Assembly: GCA_963722815.1 (NCBI GenBank)
Contig: CAVROM010000002.1
Coordinates: 124,001 to 188,000 of the forward strand
Origin: DASQFQ01 sp963722815
GTDB lineage: Bacteria; Actinomycetota; Thermoleophilia; Solirubrobacterales; Solirubrobacteraceae
DNA: 64,000 nt
Direction of reading: 5' to 3'
The position numbers and the translations under genes are program-made. The notes under the pieces are model-generated. The model did not search any database. It saw nothing but the letters and a program-made list of their open reading frames with translations, and was not told where the DNA came from. Shown here one piece after another: positions 34,626 through 42,559 of the stretch (its first letter is position 1; each line of letters opens with the position of its first letter).

Positions 34626-35558
34626 CTAGCGGAGCGCGATGGGCGCGTCGTCGAAGCTCGAGCTGCGGTGCAGCTCGGCGACGCGCCCCGCGATCTCCTC
34701 GCCCGTGAGGGAGAGGACGCGCTCGGGGCCGAAGGCCTCGACGTTGAAGGACGCCAGCGCGGTGCCGTAGGCCATCGCGCGGCGCAGCAGGCCGTCGTCG
34801 ATCTCCTCGTCCGGGTGGGCGGCGACGTAGCCCATGAAGCCGCCCGCGAACGTGTCGCCGGCGCCGGTCGGATCGATCACGTCGGGCGTGGGATAGGCCG
34901 GGAGCGCGAAGTAGCCCTCGCGCGTGAACAGCGCGGAGCCGTACTCGCCCTGCTTGGCGACCACCACGCGCGGGCCGAGGTCGAGCACCTTGTGCGCGGC
35001 GAGGACGAGGTTGGGTTCGTCGGTGAGCTGCTTGATCTCGCCGTCGTTGAGGATCACGCAGTCGACGAGGCTGATCGTTCGCAGCAGCGACTCGCGCGCG
35101 ATGTCGATCCACAGATTCATCGAGTCCATCGCCACGAAGCGCGCCTCGGCGCACTGCTCGCGGACCTCGCGCTGGAGGTCGGGCTGGATGTTGGCGAGGA
35201 AGACGACGTCGGCGGCCGCGGACTCCGGCGACAGCGACGGCTGGAAGTGCTCGAAGACGTTGAGGTCGGTCTGGAGCGTGTGGCGGATGTTGACGTCGCG
35301 CTCGTAGCGGCCGGCCCAGAAGAACGTCTTGCCGCCGGGGACGTGCTCGATGTCGTCGGTGATCACGCCGCGCGAGCGCAGCGCGCCGTACTCCTCCTCG
35401 CCGAAGTCGTCGCCCACGGGGCCGACGACGCGGGTGTCCGCGAAGAACGAGGAGGCGAGCGAGAAGTGCACCGCCGAGCCCCCGAGCAGCCGGTCGCGCT
35501 TCCCGGTCTCGGTCTCGACGGCGTCGAACGCGATGGATCCGACGACGGTGAGCGACAT
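34626..35558 (-). CDS. PfkB-family sugar/nucleoside kinase
   Basis: 310 residues. The ribokinase fold begins SLTVVGSIAFDAVETETGKR with LLGGSAVHFSLASSFF. The C-terminal PfkB signature DPTGAGDTFAGGFMGYVAA contains the catalytic Asp and anion hole. Mid-protein blocks are VFLANIQPDLQREV and DCVILNDGEIKQLTDEP. It phosphorylates a sugar or nucleoside; similar actinobacterial proteins are annotated as adenosine or carbohydrate kinases, but the substrate cannot be read here. ATG 35558 chosen; promoter shared with the divergent oxidoreductase. Confidence 0.87.
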   Translation of the reverse strand: MSLTVVGSIAFDAVETETGKRDRLLGGSAVHFSLASSFFADTRVVGPVGDDFGEEEYGALRSRGVITDDIEHVPGGKTFFWAGRYERDVNIRHTLQTDLNVFEHFQPSLSPESAAADVVFLANIQPDLQREVREQCAEARFVAMDSMNLWIDIARESLLRTISLVDCVILNDGEIKQLTDEPNLVLAAHKVLDLGPRVVVAKQGEYGSALFTREGYFALPAYPTPDVIDPTGAGDTFAGGFMGYVAAHPDEEIDDGLLRRAMAYGTALASFNVEAFGPERVLSLTGEEIAGRVAELHRSSSFDDAPIALR

Positions 35559-35569
35559 TGCGGGCGAGG

Positions 35570-35579
35570 ACGGTAGCGT
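35570..35579. promoter_or_regulatory. Shared-TA bidirectional -10 element (kinase / oxidoreductase)
   Basis: ACGGTAGCGT holds TACCGT on the minus strand, 11 bases before ATG 35558. It also holds TAGCGT on the plus strand, 7 bases before ATG 35587. The TA is shared and the gap is 28 bp. Confidence 0.6.
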
Positions 35580-35586
35580 GCCCGGC

Positions 35587-36540
35587 ATGCGCGCGGTCGT
35601 GATCTCAGAGTTCGGCGGGCCGGAGCAGCTCAAGCTCGTCGAGGACCATCCACAGCCCGAGCCCGGCGATGGCCAGGTGCTGATCAAGGTGTCGCGGGCC
35701 GGCATCAACTTCGCCGACACCCACGCCCGCGAGAACTCCTACCTGGCGAGCTACGAGCTGCCGCTGATCCCCGGCACCGAGGTGGCGGGCGAGGTCGACG
35801 GGCGGCGCGTCGTGGCGCTGACCGGCACCGGCGGCTACGCGGAGTACGCGGTGGCGCCGGAGCAGTCCGCGTTCCCGATCCCCGATGGCGTGAGCGACAA
35901 CGCTGCGCTCGGCATCGTCGTCCAGGGCCTCAGCGCCTGGCACCTGCTGAAGACCTCCTCGCACCTGGCCGAGGGCGAGACCGTGGTGGTCCACGCCGCG
36001 GCGGGCGGGGTCGGCACGATCGCGGTCCAGCTCGCCAAGCGGTACGGCGCCGGCCGTGTGATCGCGACCGCCTCGAGCGAGGAGAAGCGCGCGCTGGCGC
36101 TCGAGCTGGGCGCCGACGCCGCGGTCGATCCCAACGCGGAGGACCTCAACGCCGCGCTGCGCGAGGCCAACGGCGGCAACAAGGTCGACATCGTGCTCGA
36201 GATGGCGGGCGGGCGCGTGTTCGACCAGTCGCTGCGCGCGCTGGCGCCCTTCGGCCGCCTCGTCACCTACGGCCTCGCCTCACGCGAGCCGAACCAGGTC
36301 TCCAACGGCGCCCTGATGCGCCGCAGCCAGGCGGTCGTCGGCTTCTGGCTCATGCACTGCTTCGCCCGGCCGCAGGAGATGATCGCTGAGCCGTTGCGCG
36401 AGTTGTTCGGCCTGGCCGCCGCCGGCGGCCTGCGGGTGGTCGAGGGCGAGACCTACGGCCTGTCCGAGGCCCGCCGCGCGCACGAGGAGATGCAGGCGCG
36501 GCGTACGAGCGGGAAGCTCGTGCTCGATCCGTCGCGGTAG
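35587..36540 (+). CDS. Zinc-independent quinone oxidoreductase (MDR family)
   Basis: 317 residues, medium-chain dehydrogenase/reductase. The N-terminus MRAVVISEFGGPEQLKLVE and VSRAGINFADTHARENSY are typical of quinone reductase/zeta-crystallin-like enzymes. The NADPH fold has VVVHAAAGGVGTIAVQLAKR, and the structural-zinc cysteines are absent. The C-terminal region RRSQAVVGFWLMHCFARPQE shapes the substrate pocket. It reduces quinones or enones with NADPH in the cytosol. Divergent to the PfkB gene; followed by hairpin element B. Confidence 0.88.
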   Translation: MRAVVISEFGGPEQLKLVEDHPQPEPGDGQVLIKVSRAGINFADTHARENSYLASYELPLIPGTEVAGEVDGRRVVALTGTGGYAEYAVAPEQSAFPIPDGVSDNAALGIVVQGLSAWHLLKTSSHLAEGETVVVHAAAGGVGTIAVQLAKRYGAGRVIATASSEEKRALALELGADAAVDPNAEDLNAALREANGGNKVDIVLEMAGGRVFDQSLRALAPFGRLVTYGLASREPNQVSNGALMRRSQAVVGFWLMHCFARPQEMIAEPLRELFGLAAAGGLRVVEGETYGLSEARRAHEEMQARRTSGKLVLDPSR

Positions 36541-36549
36541 GGCGGGGCG

Positions 36550-36738
36550 AACGTCAACGGCGGCTGGGTAGGAGGCGGGTCCGACCGCCGCAGCGGCCAC
36601 GAGTGTCACCTCGTGGTCGCATAGCGACTCTGAGGTGACATTCGTCGACGAATGTCACCTCAACCGCGGTATGCGCGGTCGAGACGACATTCGTGCCGCG
36701 CGGCCGGCTCCCTCGCTCCTCTACCCAGCCGCTGTTCG
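36550..36738. repeat. Convergent-junction hairpin element B, copy 2
   Basis: Fills the gap between the oxidoreductase stop and the stop of the minus-strand gene. The ends carry CGGCTGGGTAG (36561-36571) and CTACCCAGCCG (36721-36731), an exact inverted repeat, with AACGTCAACGG outside on the left as in the other copies. The core has two tandem hairpins: 36599-36645 (loop ATA) and 36648-36694 (loop GTATG). The facing arms at 36632-36661 form a perfect 30 bp palindrome centred on GTCGAC, so alternative pairings are possible. No ORF of note. Confidence 0.8.
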
Positions 36739-36948
36739 TCAGACCCTCAGCCGCCCCCCGAGCCCGCGGACCCGGCTCGGCCCGAACCCCGCCACCCGCA
36801 CGAGGTCGCCGACCGCGCGGTACGGCCCGGCGGCGACCAGCAGGATGAGGAGCGAGCCGCCGGGCGACGGCTCGCGAAGCCAGCGGCCGGCCGCGAACGC
36901 CAGCGCGGCGAGGGCGAGAGCGGCGGCGAGGTGGACGGCTGCCCGCAC
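36739..36948 (-). CDS. Small membrane protein of unknown function
   Basis: 69 residues from GTG 36948. Two hydrophobic segments: VHLAAALALAALAFAAGRWL and PGGSLLILLVAAGPYRAVGD, followed by a basic end (GFGPSRVRGLGGRLRV). No family. An alternative upstream ATG at 37011 would overlap the divergent redox-enzyme gene. Its stop codon directly abuts element B. Confidence 0.5.
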   Translation of the reverse strand: MRAAVHLAAALALAALAFAAGRWLREPSPGGSLLILLVAAGPYRAVGDLVRVAGFGPSRVRGLGGRLRV

Positions 36949-37001
36949 GCCTACATGTTTCGGCGCGATTTCGTCCCTCCTGCACCGGGTAGCGCCGAAC
37001 C

Positions 37002-38012
37002 GTGCCGTCACTCCCTGTCCCGCGCGGCCGGCTGTCGCACGCTCTCCTCGACGCGCTCGTGCGCGATCCGCACGAACTGCGCGCGCCCGAGACGACGGTG
37101 CCTGCCGACCCGCTGGCCGACGAGGACCTCCAGCTCGCGCTCTACCTCTGTTACGAGCTGCACTACCGCGGCCTTGACGGCGTCGCCGAGGAGTGGGAGT
37201 GGGAGCCGTCGCTGCTGGCGCTCCGCGTCCGCCTCGAGGCGCGCTTCGAGGCCGGGCTGATCGAGGCGCTCGGCGCGCCCGAGGGCAGCGTCCCGCCCGA
37301 GGAGATGGACATCGCGCTGCGCGCGATCGAGGCCGAGGACGACGCGCCGTCGCTCTCCAAGCACCTCGAGCGCGAGGGCACGCGCGCGCGGCTGCTCGAG
37401 TTCGTCGTCCACCGCTCCGCCTACCAGCTCAAGGAGGCCGATCCGCACTCGTGGGCGCTCCCGCGGCTGAGCGGCGCGCCGAAGGCCGCGATGGTCGAGA
37501 TCCAGGCCGACGAGTACGGCGGCGGCCGCGCCGACCGCATCCACGCGCACCTGTTCGCCAAGGCGATGACCGGCCTCGGGCTCGACGCCACTTACGGCGC
37601 CTACCTCGACCACATCCCGGGCTTCACGCTCGCCACCGTCAACCTGATGTCGCTGTTCGGGCTGCACCGCCGCTGGCGCGGCGCGATCGTCGGCCACCTG
37701 GCGCTGTTCGAGATGACCTCGGCGGTGCCCAACCGTCGCTACGCGGCCGCCCTCCGGCGCGTCGGCGCCGGCGACGACGTCTGCGACTTCTTCGACGAGC
37801 ACGTCACCGCCGACGCCGTCCACGAGTCGATCGCCGCGGTCGACCTCGCCGGCGGCCTCGCCCGCCAGGAGCCGCAGCTGACCCCGCAGATCCTGTGGGG
37901 CGCCCGCGCGCTGATCGAGCTCGAGGCGCGCTGGGGCACCCGCCTGCTCGAGGCGTGGGAGGAGGGCCGCTCCTCCCTGCTCGCCCCGCTGGAAGCCTTA
38001 GCGCTCGGCTAG
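37002..38012 (+). CDS. Iron-containing redox enzyme (haem-oxygenase-like diiron fold)
   Basis: 336 residues of the haem-oxygenase-like diiron oxidase type. Candidate iron ligands sit in LYLCYELHYRGLDG (Glu, His), MVEIQADEYGGGRADRIHAH (Glu, Asp, His) and TADAVHESIAAVDLAGGLA (His, Glu, Asp), the E-x2-H and E/D/H pattern of this superfamily. Such enzymes carry out O2-dependent oxidation or C-C cleavage; the substrate is unknown. It is convergent with a CDGSH iron-sulfur gene, overlapping by 4 bases. In other actinobacteria these two are, as I recall, often neighbours, which suggests a shared iron-redox pathway. Confidence 0.82.
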   Translation: MPSLPVPRGRLSHALLDALVRDPHELRAPETTVPADPLADEDLQLALYLCYELHYRGLDGVAEEWEWEPSLLALRVRLEARFEAGLIEALGAPEGSVPPEEMDIALRAIEAEDDAPSLSKHLEREGTRARLLEFVVHRSAYQLKEADPHSWALPRLSGAPKAAMVEIQADEYGGGRADRIHAHLFAKAMTGLGLDATYGAYLDHIPGFTLATVNLMSLFGLHRRWRGAIVGHLALFEMTSAVPNRRYAAALRRVGAGDDVCDFFDEHVTADAVHESIAAVDLAGGLARQEPQLTPQILWGARALIELEARWGTRLLEAWEEGRSSLLAPLEALALG

Positions 38013-38242
38013 CGGGGGGCTGAGCCCGGCTCGCGGCCGTCCTCGGGCGTGCTGGGGGCGCGGAACCGCACGACCTTGTGCGAGCCGTCGCAGAACGGCC
38101 GGATCCGGGATTTGCCGCAGCGGCACAGCGCGACCGTCTCGCGGCCGGGGTCGATCTCGTTCCCGTCCTGGTCGAGCAGCTTGAACGGCCCGCGCACGAG
38201 CAGCGGCCCGTCGCGATACGGGGTGATGGTCGCCTCGTCCAT
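38009..38242 (-). CDS. CDGSH iron-sulfur domain protein
   Basis: 77 residues, essentially one CDGSH zinc-finger-like [2Fe-2S] domain. The ligand segment is CRCGKSRIRPFCDGSH (three Cys and one His), preceded by ITPYRDGPLLVRGPFKLLDQ, a common N-terminal part of bacterial single-CDGSH proteins. It would transfer electrons or Fe-S clusters in the cytosol. The ATG at 38242 was chosen; an upstream in-frame ATG exists at 38275. Overlaps the redox-enzyme gene at the stops. Confidence 0.9.
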   Translation of the reverse strand: MDEATITPYRDGPLLVRGPFKLLDQDGNEIDPGRETVALCRCGKSRIRPFCDGSHKVVRFRAPSTPEDGREPGSAPR

Positions 38243-38304
38243 GCCCCGAGCCTTCCCACCGGCGGCGCCCCGCAAGCCCCGCGCCTTCTAGGATCGACGG
38301 GCGA

Positions 38305-39735
38305 ATGACGCCATTTGACTCGCTCGGACTCGCCGAGCCCATTCTCGCCGCGCTTCACGACGTCGGCTACGAGAATCCAAGCCCCATCCAGGAGCAGGCA
38401 ATCCCGGAGCTCCTCGCCGGCCGCGACGTGATCGGCCAGGCCCAGACCGGAACCGGCAAGACCGCCGCATTCGGCCTCCCCATGATCCAGTTCGTGGACC
38501 CGTCCGACGACGAGGTCCAGGCGCTCGTGCTGACGCCGACACGCGAGCTGTGCATCCAGGTCACGCAGGCGCTGCGCGCTTACGGATCCCGCAAGGGCAT
38601 CCAGCCCGTCGCCGTCTTCGGCGGCGCGCCGATCCGCACCCAGCAGGCGCAGCTGAAGGAGGGCGGCCAGATCGTGGTCGGCACCGTCGGCCGCGTGCTC
38701 GACCTCATCAGCCGCCACTCGCTTCTGCTCCACAGCTGTCGCTACGTCGTGCTCGACGAGGCCGACGAGATGCTCGACCTCGGCTTCCTCGAGGACGTCG
38801 AGAAGATCCTCTCGCTGTGTCCCGGCGGCCGCCAGACCGCGCTCTTCAGCGCGACCATGCCGCCCGAGATCCGCGCGCTCGCCGACCGCCACCTCTACGA
38901 CCCGGTCACGGTGCAGGTGAAGGCCGCGACGCTGACGATCGACACCGTCGAGCAGTTCTACGTCGAGGTCGGCGCGCGCGAGAAGAACGACATGCTCGCC
39001 AAGGTGCTCGAGGCCGAGAAGCCCGACCAGGCGATCGTCTTCGTCCGCACCAAGATCCGCTGCGACCAGCTCTACCGCACGCTGCGCGACCGCGGGATGA
39101 ACGTCAAGGCGCTGCACGGCGACATGAGCCAGGGCTCGCGCGATGGCGTGATGCTGGCATTCAAGAGCGGCCGCCTGCCGATCCTCGTGGCCACCGACGT
39201 CGCCGCCCGCGGGCTCGACATCAGCTCGGTCACCCACGTCGTCAACTTCGACGTCCCGACCTCGCCCGACGTCTACGTCCACCGCATCGGCCGCACCGGC
39301 CGGGTCGGCCGCTCGGGCCGGGCGATCATGTTCGTCGAGCCGCGCCAGAAGCGCGAGCTGGCGGCGATCGAGAAGAACGCCAACACGACGATCGCGCCGT
39401 GGTCGGAGGGGGCGAAGGTCAAGCCCGCGCCCGCCGTCGAGCGGCCGCGCCGCCACTCCAAGCCGCACGATCCCGAGCGGGTCGCCAACGGCGACGGTGC
39501 GTACACGAAGCTGATCGCCTCCGGCGGCCGCGCCGCCGGCCTGGCCGAGGCCGACATCATCCACGCCGTCGCGGCCGGAGGAGGCCTCGACGGCGAGGCG
39601 ATCCGCAACGTCCGCCTGCTCGAGCGCTTCGCGCTGCTCGAGGTGCCCGCGAAGGACGCCGTGCGCGTCGCCGACGCGGTCGACGGCACCGACGTGAGAG
39701 GTCACACCCTGAGACTCGAACCCGCGAGGAGCTGA
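38305..39735 (+). CDS. DEAD-box RNA helicase
   Basis: 476 residues. Q motif (SPIQEQAIP), Walker A (AQTGTGKTAAF), PTRELCIQV, DEADEMLDLGF, SATMPPEIRAL, then the second RecA domain with ATDVAARGLDIS and HRIGRTGRVGRSGRA. After a basic linker, residues ~395-470 (YTKLIASGGRAAGLAEADII, VRLLERFALLEVP) match the DbpA/CsdA-type RNA-binding domain. It probably remodels rRNA during ribosome assembly or mRNA in the cold. A TAGGAT box lies 10 bases before the ATG. The next genes follow closely in the same direction. Confidence 0.94.
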   Translation: MTPFDSLGLAEPILAALHDVGYENPSPIQEQAIPELLAGRDVIGQAQTGTGKTAAFGLPMIQFVDPSDDEVQALVLTPTRELCIQVTQALRAYGSRKGIQPVAVFGGAPIRTQQAQLKEGGQIVVGTVGRVLDLISRHSLLLHSCRYVVLDEADEMLDLGFLEDVEKILSLCPGGRQTALFSATMPPEIRALADRHLYDPVTVQVKAATLTIDTVEQFYVEVGAREKNDMLAKVLEAEKPDQAIVFVRTKIRCDQLYRTLRDRGMNVKALHGDMSQGSRDGVMLAFKSGRLPILVATDVAARGLDISSVTHVVNFDVPTSPDVYVHRIGRTGRVGRSGRAIMFVEPRQKRELAAIEKNANTTIAPWSEGAKVKPAPAVERPRRHSKPHDPERVANGDGAYTKLIASGGRAAGLAEADIIHAVAAGGGLDGEAIRNVRLLERFALLEVPAKDAVRVADAVDGTDVRGHTLRLEPARS

Positions 39736-39740
39736 TTCCA

Positions 39741-40196
39741 CTGTCCGAGATCACGATGACCACCAACCGCGGCCCGATCGTCTTCGAGCTGTTCGATGAC
39801 GAGGCGCCGAAGACGGTCGAGAACTTCAAGAAGCTCGCCGCCGACGGCTTCTACGACGGCCTGTCGTTCCACCGCATCATCAAGGACTTCATGATCCAGG
39901 GCGGCTGTCCGGAGGGCACCGGCACCGGCGGCCCCGGCTACACGTTCGAGGACGAGATCAACCCGCACAAGGTCGTTCGCGGCGCGCTGGCGATGGCCAA
40001 CGCCGGGCCCAACACCAACGGGTCGCAGTTCTTCATCGTCACCGTCGACGCCGCCCCGTGGCTCGACGGCAAGCACACCGTGTTCGGCGAGGTGAAGTCC
40101 GGCATGGAGGTCGTCGACGAGCTCGAGGGCCTGCCCACCGACGGCCGCGACCGGCCGCGCGAGGACGCGAAGATCGAGACGGTCGAGGCAGTCTGA
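39741..40196 (+). CDS. Cyclophilin-type peptidyl-prolyl isomerase
   Basis: About 147-151 residues, a minimal cyclophilin that speeds proline cis/trans change in proteins. Key blocks: PIVFELFDDEAPKTVENFKK, FYDGLSFHRIIKDFMIQGG (catalytic Arg and Phe), MANAGPNTNGSQFFIVTVDA and WLDGKHTVFGEV. The usual N-terminus of relatives is M-S-E-I/V-T-M; here the matching codon is CTG at 39741 (reads LSEITM), 9 bases after GAGGAG. The first ATG is at 39756 and lacks a ribosome site. I list the CTG start as likelier. The stop overlaps the ALDH start (TGATG). Confidence 0.9.
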   Translation: MSEITMTTNRGPIVFELFDDEAPKTVENFKKLAADGFYDGLSFHRIIKDFMIQGGCPEGTGTGGPGYTFEDEINPHKVVRGALAMANAGPNTNGSQFFIVTVDAAPWLDGKHTVFGEVKSGMEVVDELEGLPTDGRDRPREDAKIETVEAV

Positions 40197-41713
40197 TGGC
40201 GACCGCCGAGGAGCAGCGCACCGAGATCGCGGTCCACAACCCGGCGACCGGCGAGCTCATCCGGAGCGTCCACGCCACCACCATCGACGAGCTGCGCGCG
40301 ATGGCCGAGCGCGGCCGCGCCGCCCAGGCCGCCTGGGAGGCGCTCGGCTTCGACGGCCGCGGCAAGATCCTCCGCCGCGCCCAGAAGTGGGTGACCGACA
40401 ACGCGGAGCGGATCGCCGAGACGCTCGTCAAGGAGTCCGGCAAGACGTACGAGGACGCGCTGCTCGCGGAGGTCTCCTACGCCGCCAACGCGTTCGGCTT
40501 CTGGGCCAAGCACGCCCCCGACTACCTCGGCGACGAGAAGGTCCGCACGTCCAACCCGTTCGTGCTCGGCCGCAAGCTCGTGGTCCGCTACCGCCCGGTC
40601 GGGCTGGTCGGCGTGATCGGGCCGTGGAACTACCCGCTCACGAACTCGTTCGGCGACTGCATCCCGGCCATGGCGGCCGGCAACGCGGTGATCCTCAAGC
40701 CCGCCGAGGCCACGCCGCTGACGTCGCTGCTGCTCGCCGAGGGCATGGCCGAGGTCGGCCTCCCCGAGGGCGTCTACCAGGTCGCCCCCGGCAAGGGCTC
40801 GCAGATCGGGCCGGAGCTGGTCGACCTCGCCGACATGATCATGTTCACCGGCTCCACCGAGGTCGGGAAGTCGATCATGGCCCGCGCGGCCGACACGCTG
40901 ACGCCCGTCTCGCTCGAGCTCGGCGGCAAGGACCCGATGATCGTGCTGCGCGACGCCGACGTCGAGCGCGCCGCCAACGCGGCGGCGTTCTACTCGATGC
41001 AGAACGGCGGCCAGACGTGCATCTCGGTCGAGCGCGTCTACGTCGAGGAGCCGATCTACGACGACTTCGTCGCGCGCGTGGCGCAGAAGGTCGGCGCGCT
41101 GCGCCAGGGCGTCCCGACCGCGGTCGGCACGGTCGACGTGGGGGCGATGACGATCCCGTCCCAGGTCGACACCGTCAGCGAGCACGTCGAGGCCGCGAAG
41201 GCGGCCGGCGCCAGGGTGCTGGTCGGCGGCCACTCGCGCACCGACAAGGGCCAGTACTACGAGCCGACCGTGCTCGTCGACGTCGACCACTCGATGGCGG
41301 CGATGACGGAGGAGACGTTCGGCCCGACGCTGCCGATCATGAAGGTGGCCGACGCCGACGAGGCCGTCCGCCTCGCCAACGACTCGCCGTTCGGCCTCGC
41401 CGCTTCGGTGTGGTCGAAGGACGCCTCGCGCGGCGAGGCCGTCGCCCGCCGGATCGAGGCGGGCGCGGTGTGCGTCAACGACGCGCAGATCAACTACCTC
41501 GTGCTCGAGCTGCCGATGGGCGGCTGGAAGACGTCGGGGATGGGGCAGCGCCACGGCGCGCCCGGGATCCGCAAGTACACGCGCTCGCAGTCGCTGCTCG
41601 TCACGCGGCTCGCGCCCAAGAAGGACCTGCACATGTTCCCGTACAAGGCGCGGACCACGAACATGCTGGTGAAGGGCATCAAGCTGCTGTACGGGCGCGG
41701 TAAGCGGGACTAG
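40196..41713 (+). CDS. NAD(P)+-dependent aldehyde dehydrogenase (succinate-semialdehyde type)
   Basis: 505 residues. Cofactor and catalytic blocks: VIGPWNYPLTNSFGDCIPAM, LKPAEATPL, FTGSTEVGKSIM, the general base E241 in SLELGGKDP, nucleophile C275 in NGGQTCISVERV, and ETFGPTLPIMKV. It resembles succinate-semialdehyde and similar dehydrogenases; the exact aldehyde is unknown. A ~30-residue C-terminal tail (APKKDLHMFPYKARTTNMLV) is longer than usual. Coupled to the PPIase gene by a TGATG overlap. Confidence 0.9.
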   Translation: MATAEEQRTEIAVHNPATGELIRSVHATTIDELRAMAERGRAAQAAWEALGFDGRGKILRRAQKWVTDNAERIAETLVKESGKTYEDALLAEVSYAANAFGFWAKHAPDYLGDEKVRTSNPFVLGRKLVVRYRPVGLVGVIGPWNYPLTNSFGDCIPAMAAGNAVILKPAEATPLTSLLLAEGMAEVGLPEGVYQVAPGKGSQIGPELVDLADMIMFTGSTEVGKSIMARAADTLTPVSLELGGKDPMIVLRDADVERAANAAAFYSMQNGGQTCISVERVYVEEPIYDDFVARVAQKVGALRQGVPTAVGTVDVGAMTIPSQVDTVSEHVEAAKAAGARVLVGGHSRTDKGQYYEPTVLVDVDHSMAAMTEETFGPTLPIMKVADADEAVRLANDSPFGLAASVWSKDASRGEAVARRIEAGAVCVNDAQINYLVLELPMGGWKTSGMGQRHGAPGIRKYTRSQSLLVTRLAPKKDLHMFPYKARTTNMLVKGIKLLYGRGKRD

Positions 41714-41716
41714 TCC

Positions 41717-42559
41717 CTGCTCGCCGTCGCGCTCGGTCTCAGCTCGTCGCTGTGCTGGGGGCTCGCCGACTTCTTCGGCGGCCTCCAGAGCCGGCGGCGT
41801 GCGGCGCTGGTCGTCCTGCTCGTCTCGCAGGCCGTCGCGTTCGCGCTCCTGATCCCGTTCGCGCTCGTGGTCGCCGACGAGCTGCCGTCGTGGTCGGCGG
41901 TCGGGTGGGCCTCGCTCGCCGGCTCGGCGGGCATCGTCGCGCTGGGCGCGTTCTATCGCGCGCTGGCGATCGGCACGATGAGCGTGGTGGCGCCGATCTC
42001 GGCCACCGCCGCGGCGGTGCCGGTGCTGGTCGGCCTCGCGGAGGGCGAGCGGCCGGGCGGGCTCCAGATCGCCGGGATGGCGGCGGCGCTGGCGGGCGTG
42101 ATCCTCGCCTCGCGCGAGCCCGTCGAGGAGGGCTGCCCGCCGGCCAACCGCGCCGCGATCGGGCTCGCGCTGGTGGCGGCCGCGGGCTTCGGCACGTTCT
42201 TCGTCGGCATCGACCGCGCGTCGGCGACCGCCGAGGTGCCGTGGGTGATCGTCGTGCAGCGCTGCTGCTCCGTGTCGCTGCTGCTGATCGCGACGCTCGT
42301 GGTGCGGCCGTCGCTCCCGCGCGACGGCGCGAGCCTGCTCGTGCTCGCCTCGGTCGGCCTGCTCGATCTGGGAGCCAACGGCCTCTACGCGCTCGCCACC
42401 ACCCACGGGCTGCTGTCTGTGGTCTCGGTGCTCGGCTCGCTGTACCCGGCGGTGACCGTCGTGCTCGCGCGCTTCGTGCTGGCAGAGCGGATCGCGCGCG
42501 TGCAGGAGGTCGGCGTCGTGCTGGCGCTCGCCGGCGTGATCGCGATCAGCGCAGGCTGA
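41717..42559 (+). CDS. EamA-family (DMT) transporter
   Basis: About 280 residues, ten predicted helices in two EamA repeats: LLAVALGLSSSLCWGLADFF (TM1), IVALGAFYRALAIGTMSVVA, VLVGLAEGERPGGLQIAGMA, and in the second half NGLYALATTHGLLSVVSVLG, SLYPAVTVVLARFVLAER and VLALAGVIAIS. Drug/metabolite exporters of unknown substrate. The frame is open back to the ALDH stop codon at 41711-41713 with no ATG, GTG or TTG before TM1. CTG 41717 is the only plausible start unless a base is wrong; the first GTG (41867) would delete TM1 and part of TM2. The 3' end overlaps the HAD gene by 14 bases. Confidence 0.82.
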   Translation: MLAVALGLSSSLCWGLADFFGGLQSRRRAALVVLLVSQAVAFALLIPFALVVADELPSWSAVGWASLAGSAGIVALGAFYRALAIGTMSVVAPISATAAAVPVLVGLAEGERPGGLQIAGMAAALAGVILASREPVEEGCPPANRAAIGLALVAAAGFGTFFVGIDRASATAEVPWVIVVQRCCSVSLLLIATLVVRPSLPRDGASLLVLASVGLLDLGANGLYALATTHGLLSVVSVLGSLYPAVTVVLARFVLAERIARVQEVGVVLALAGVIAISAG

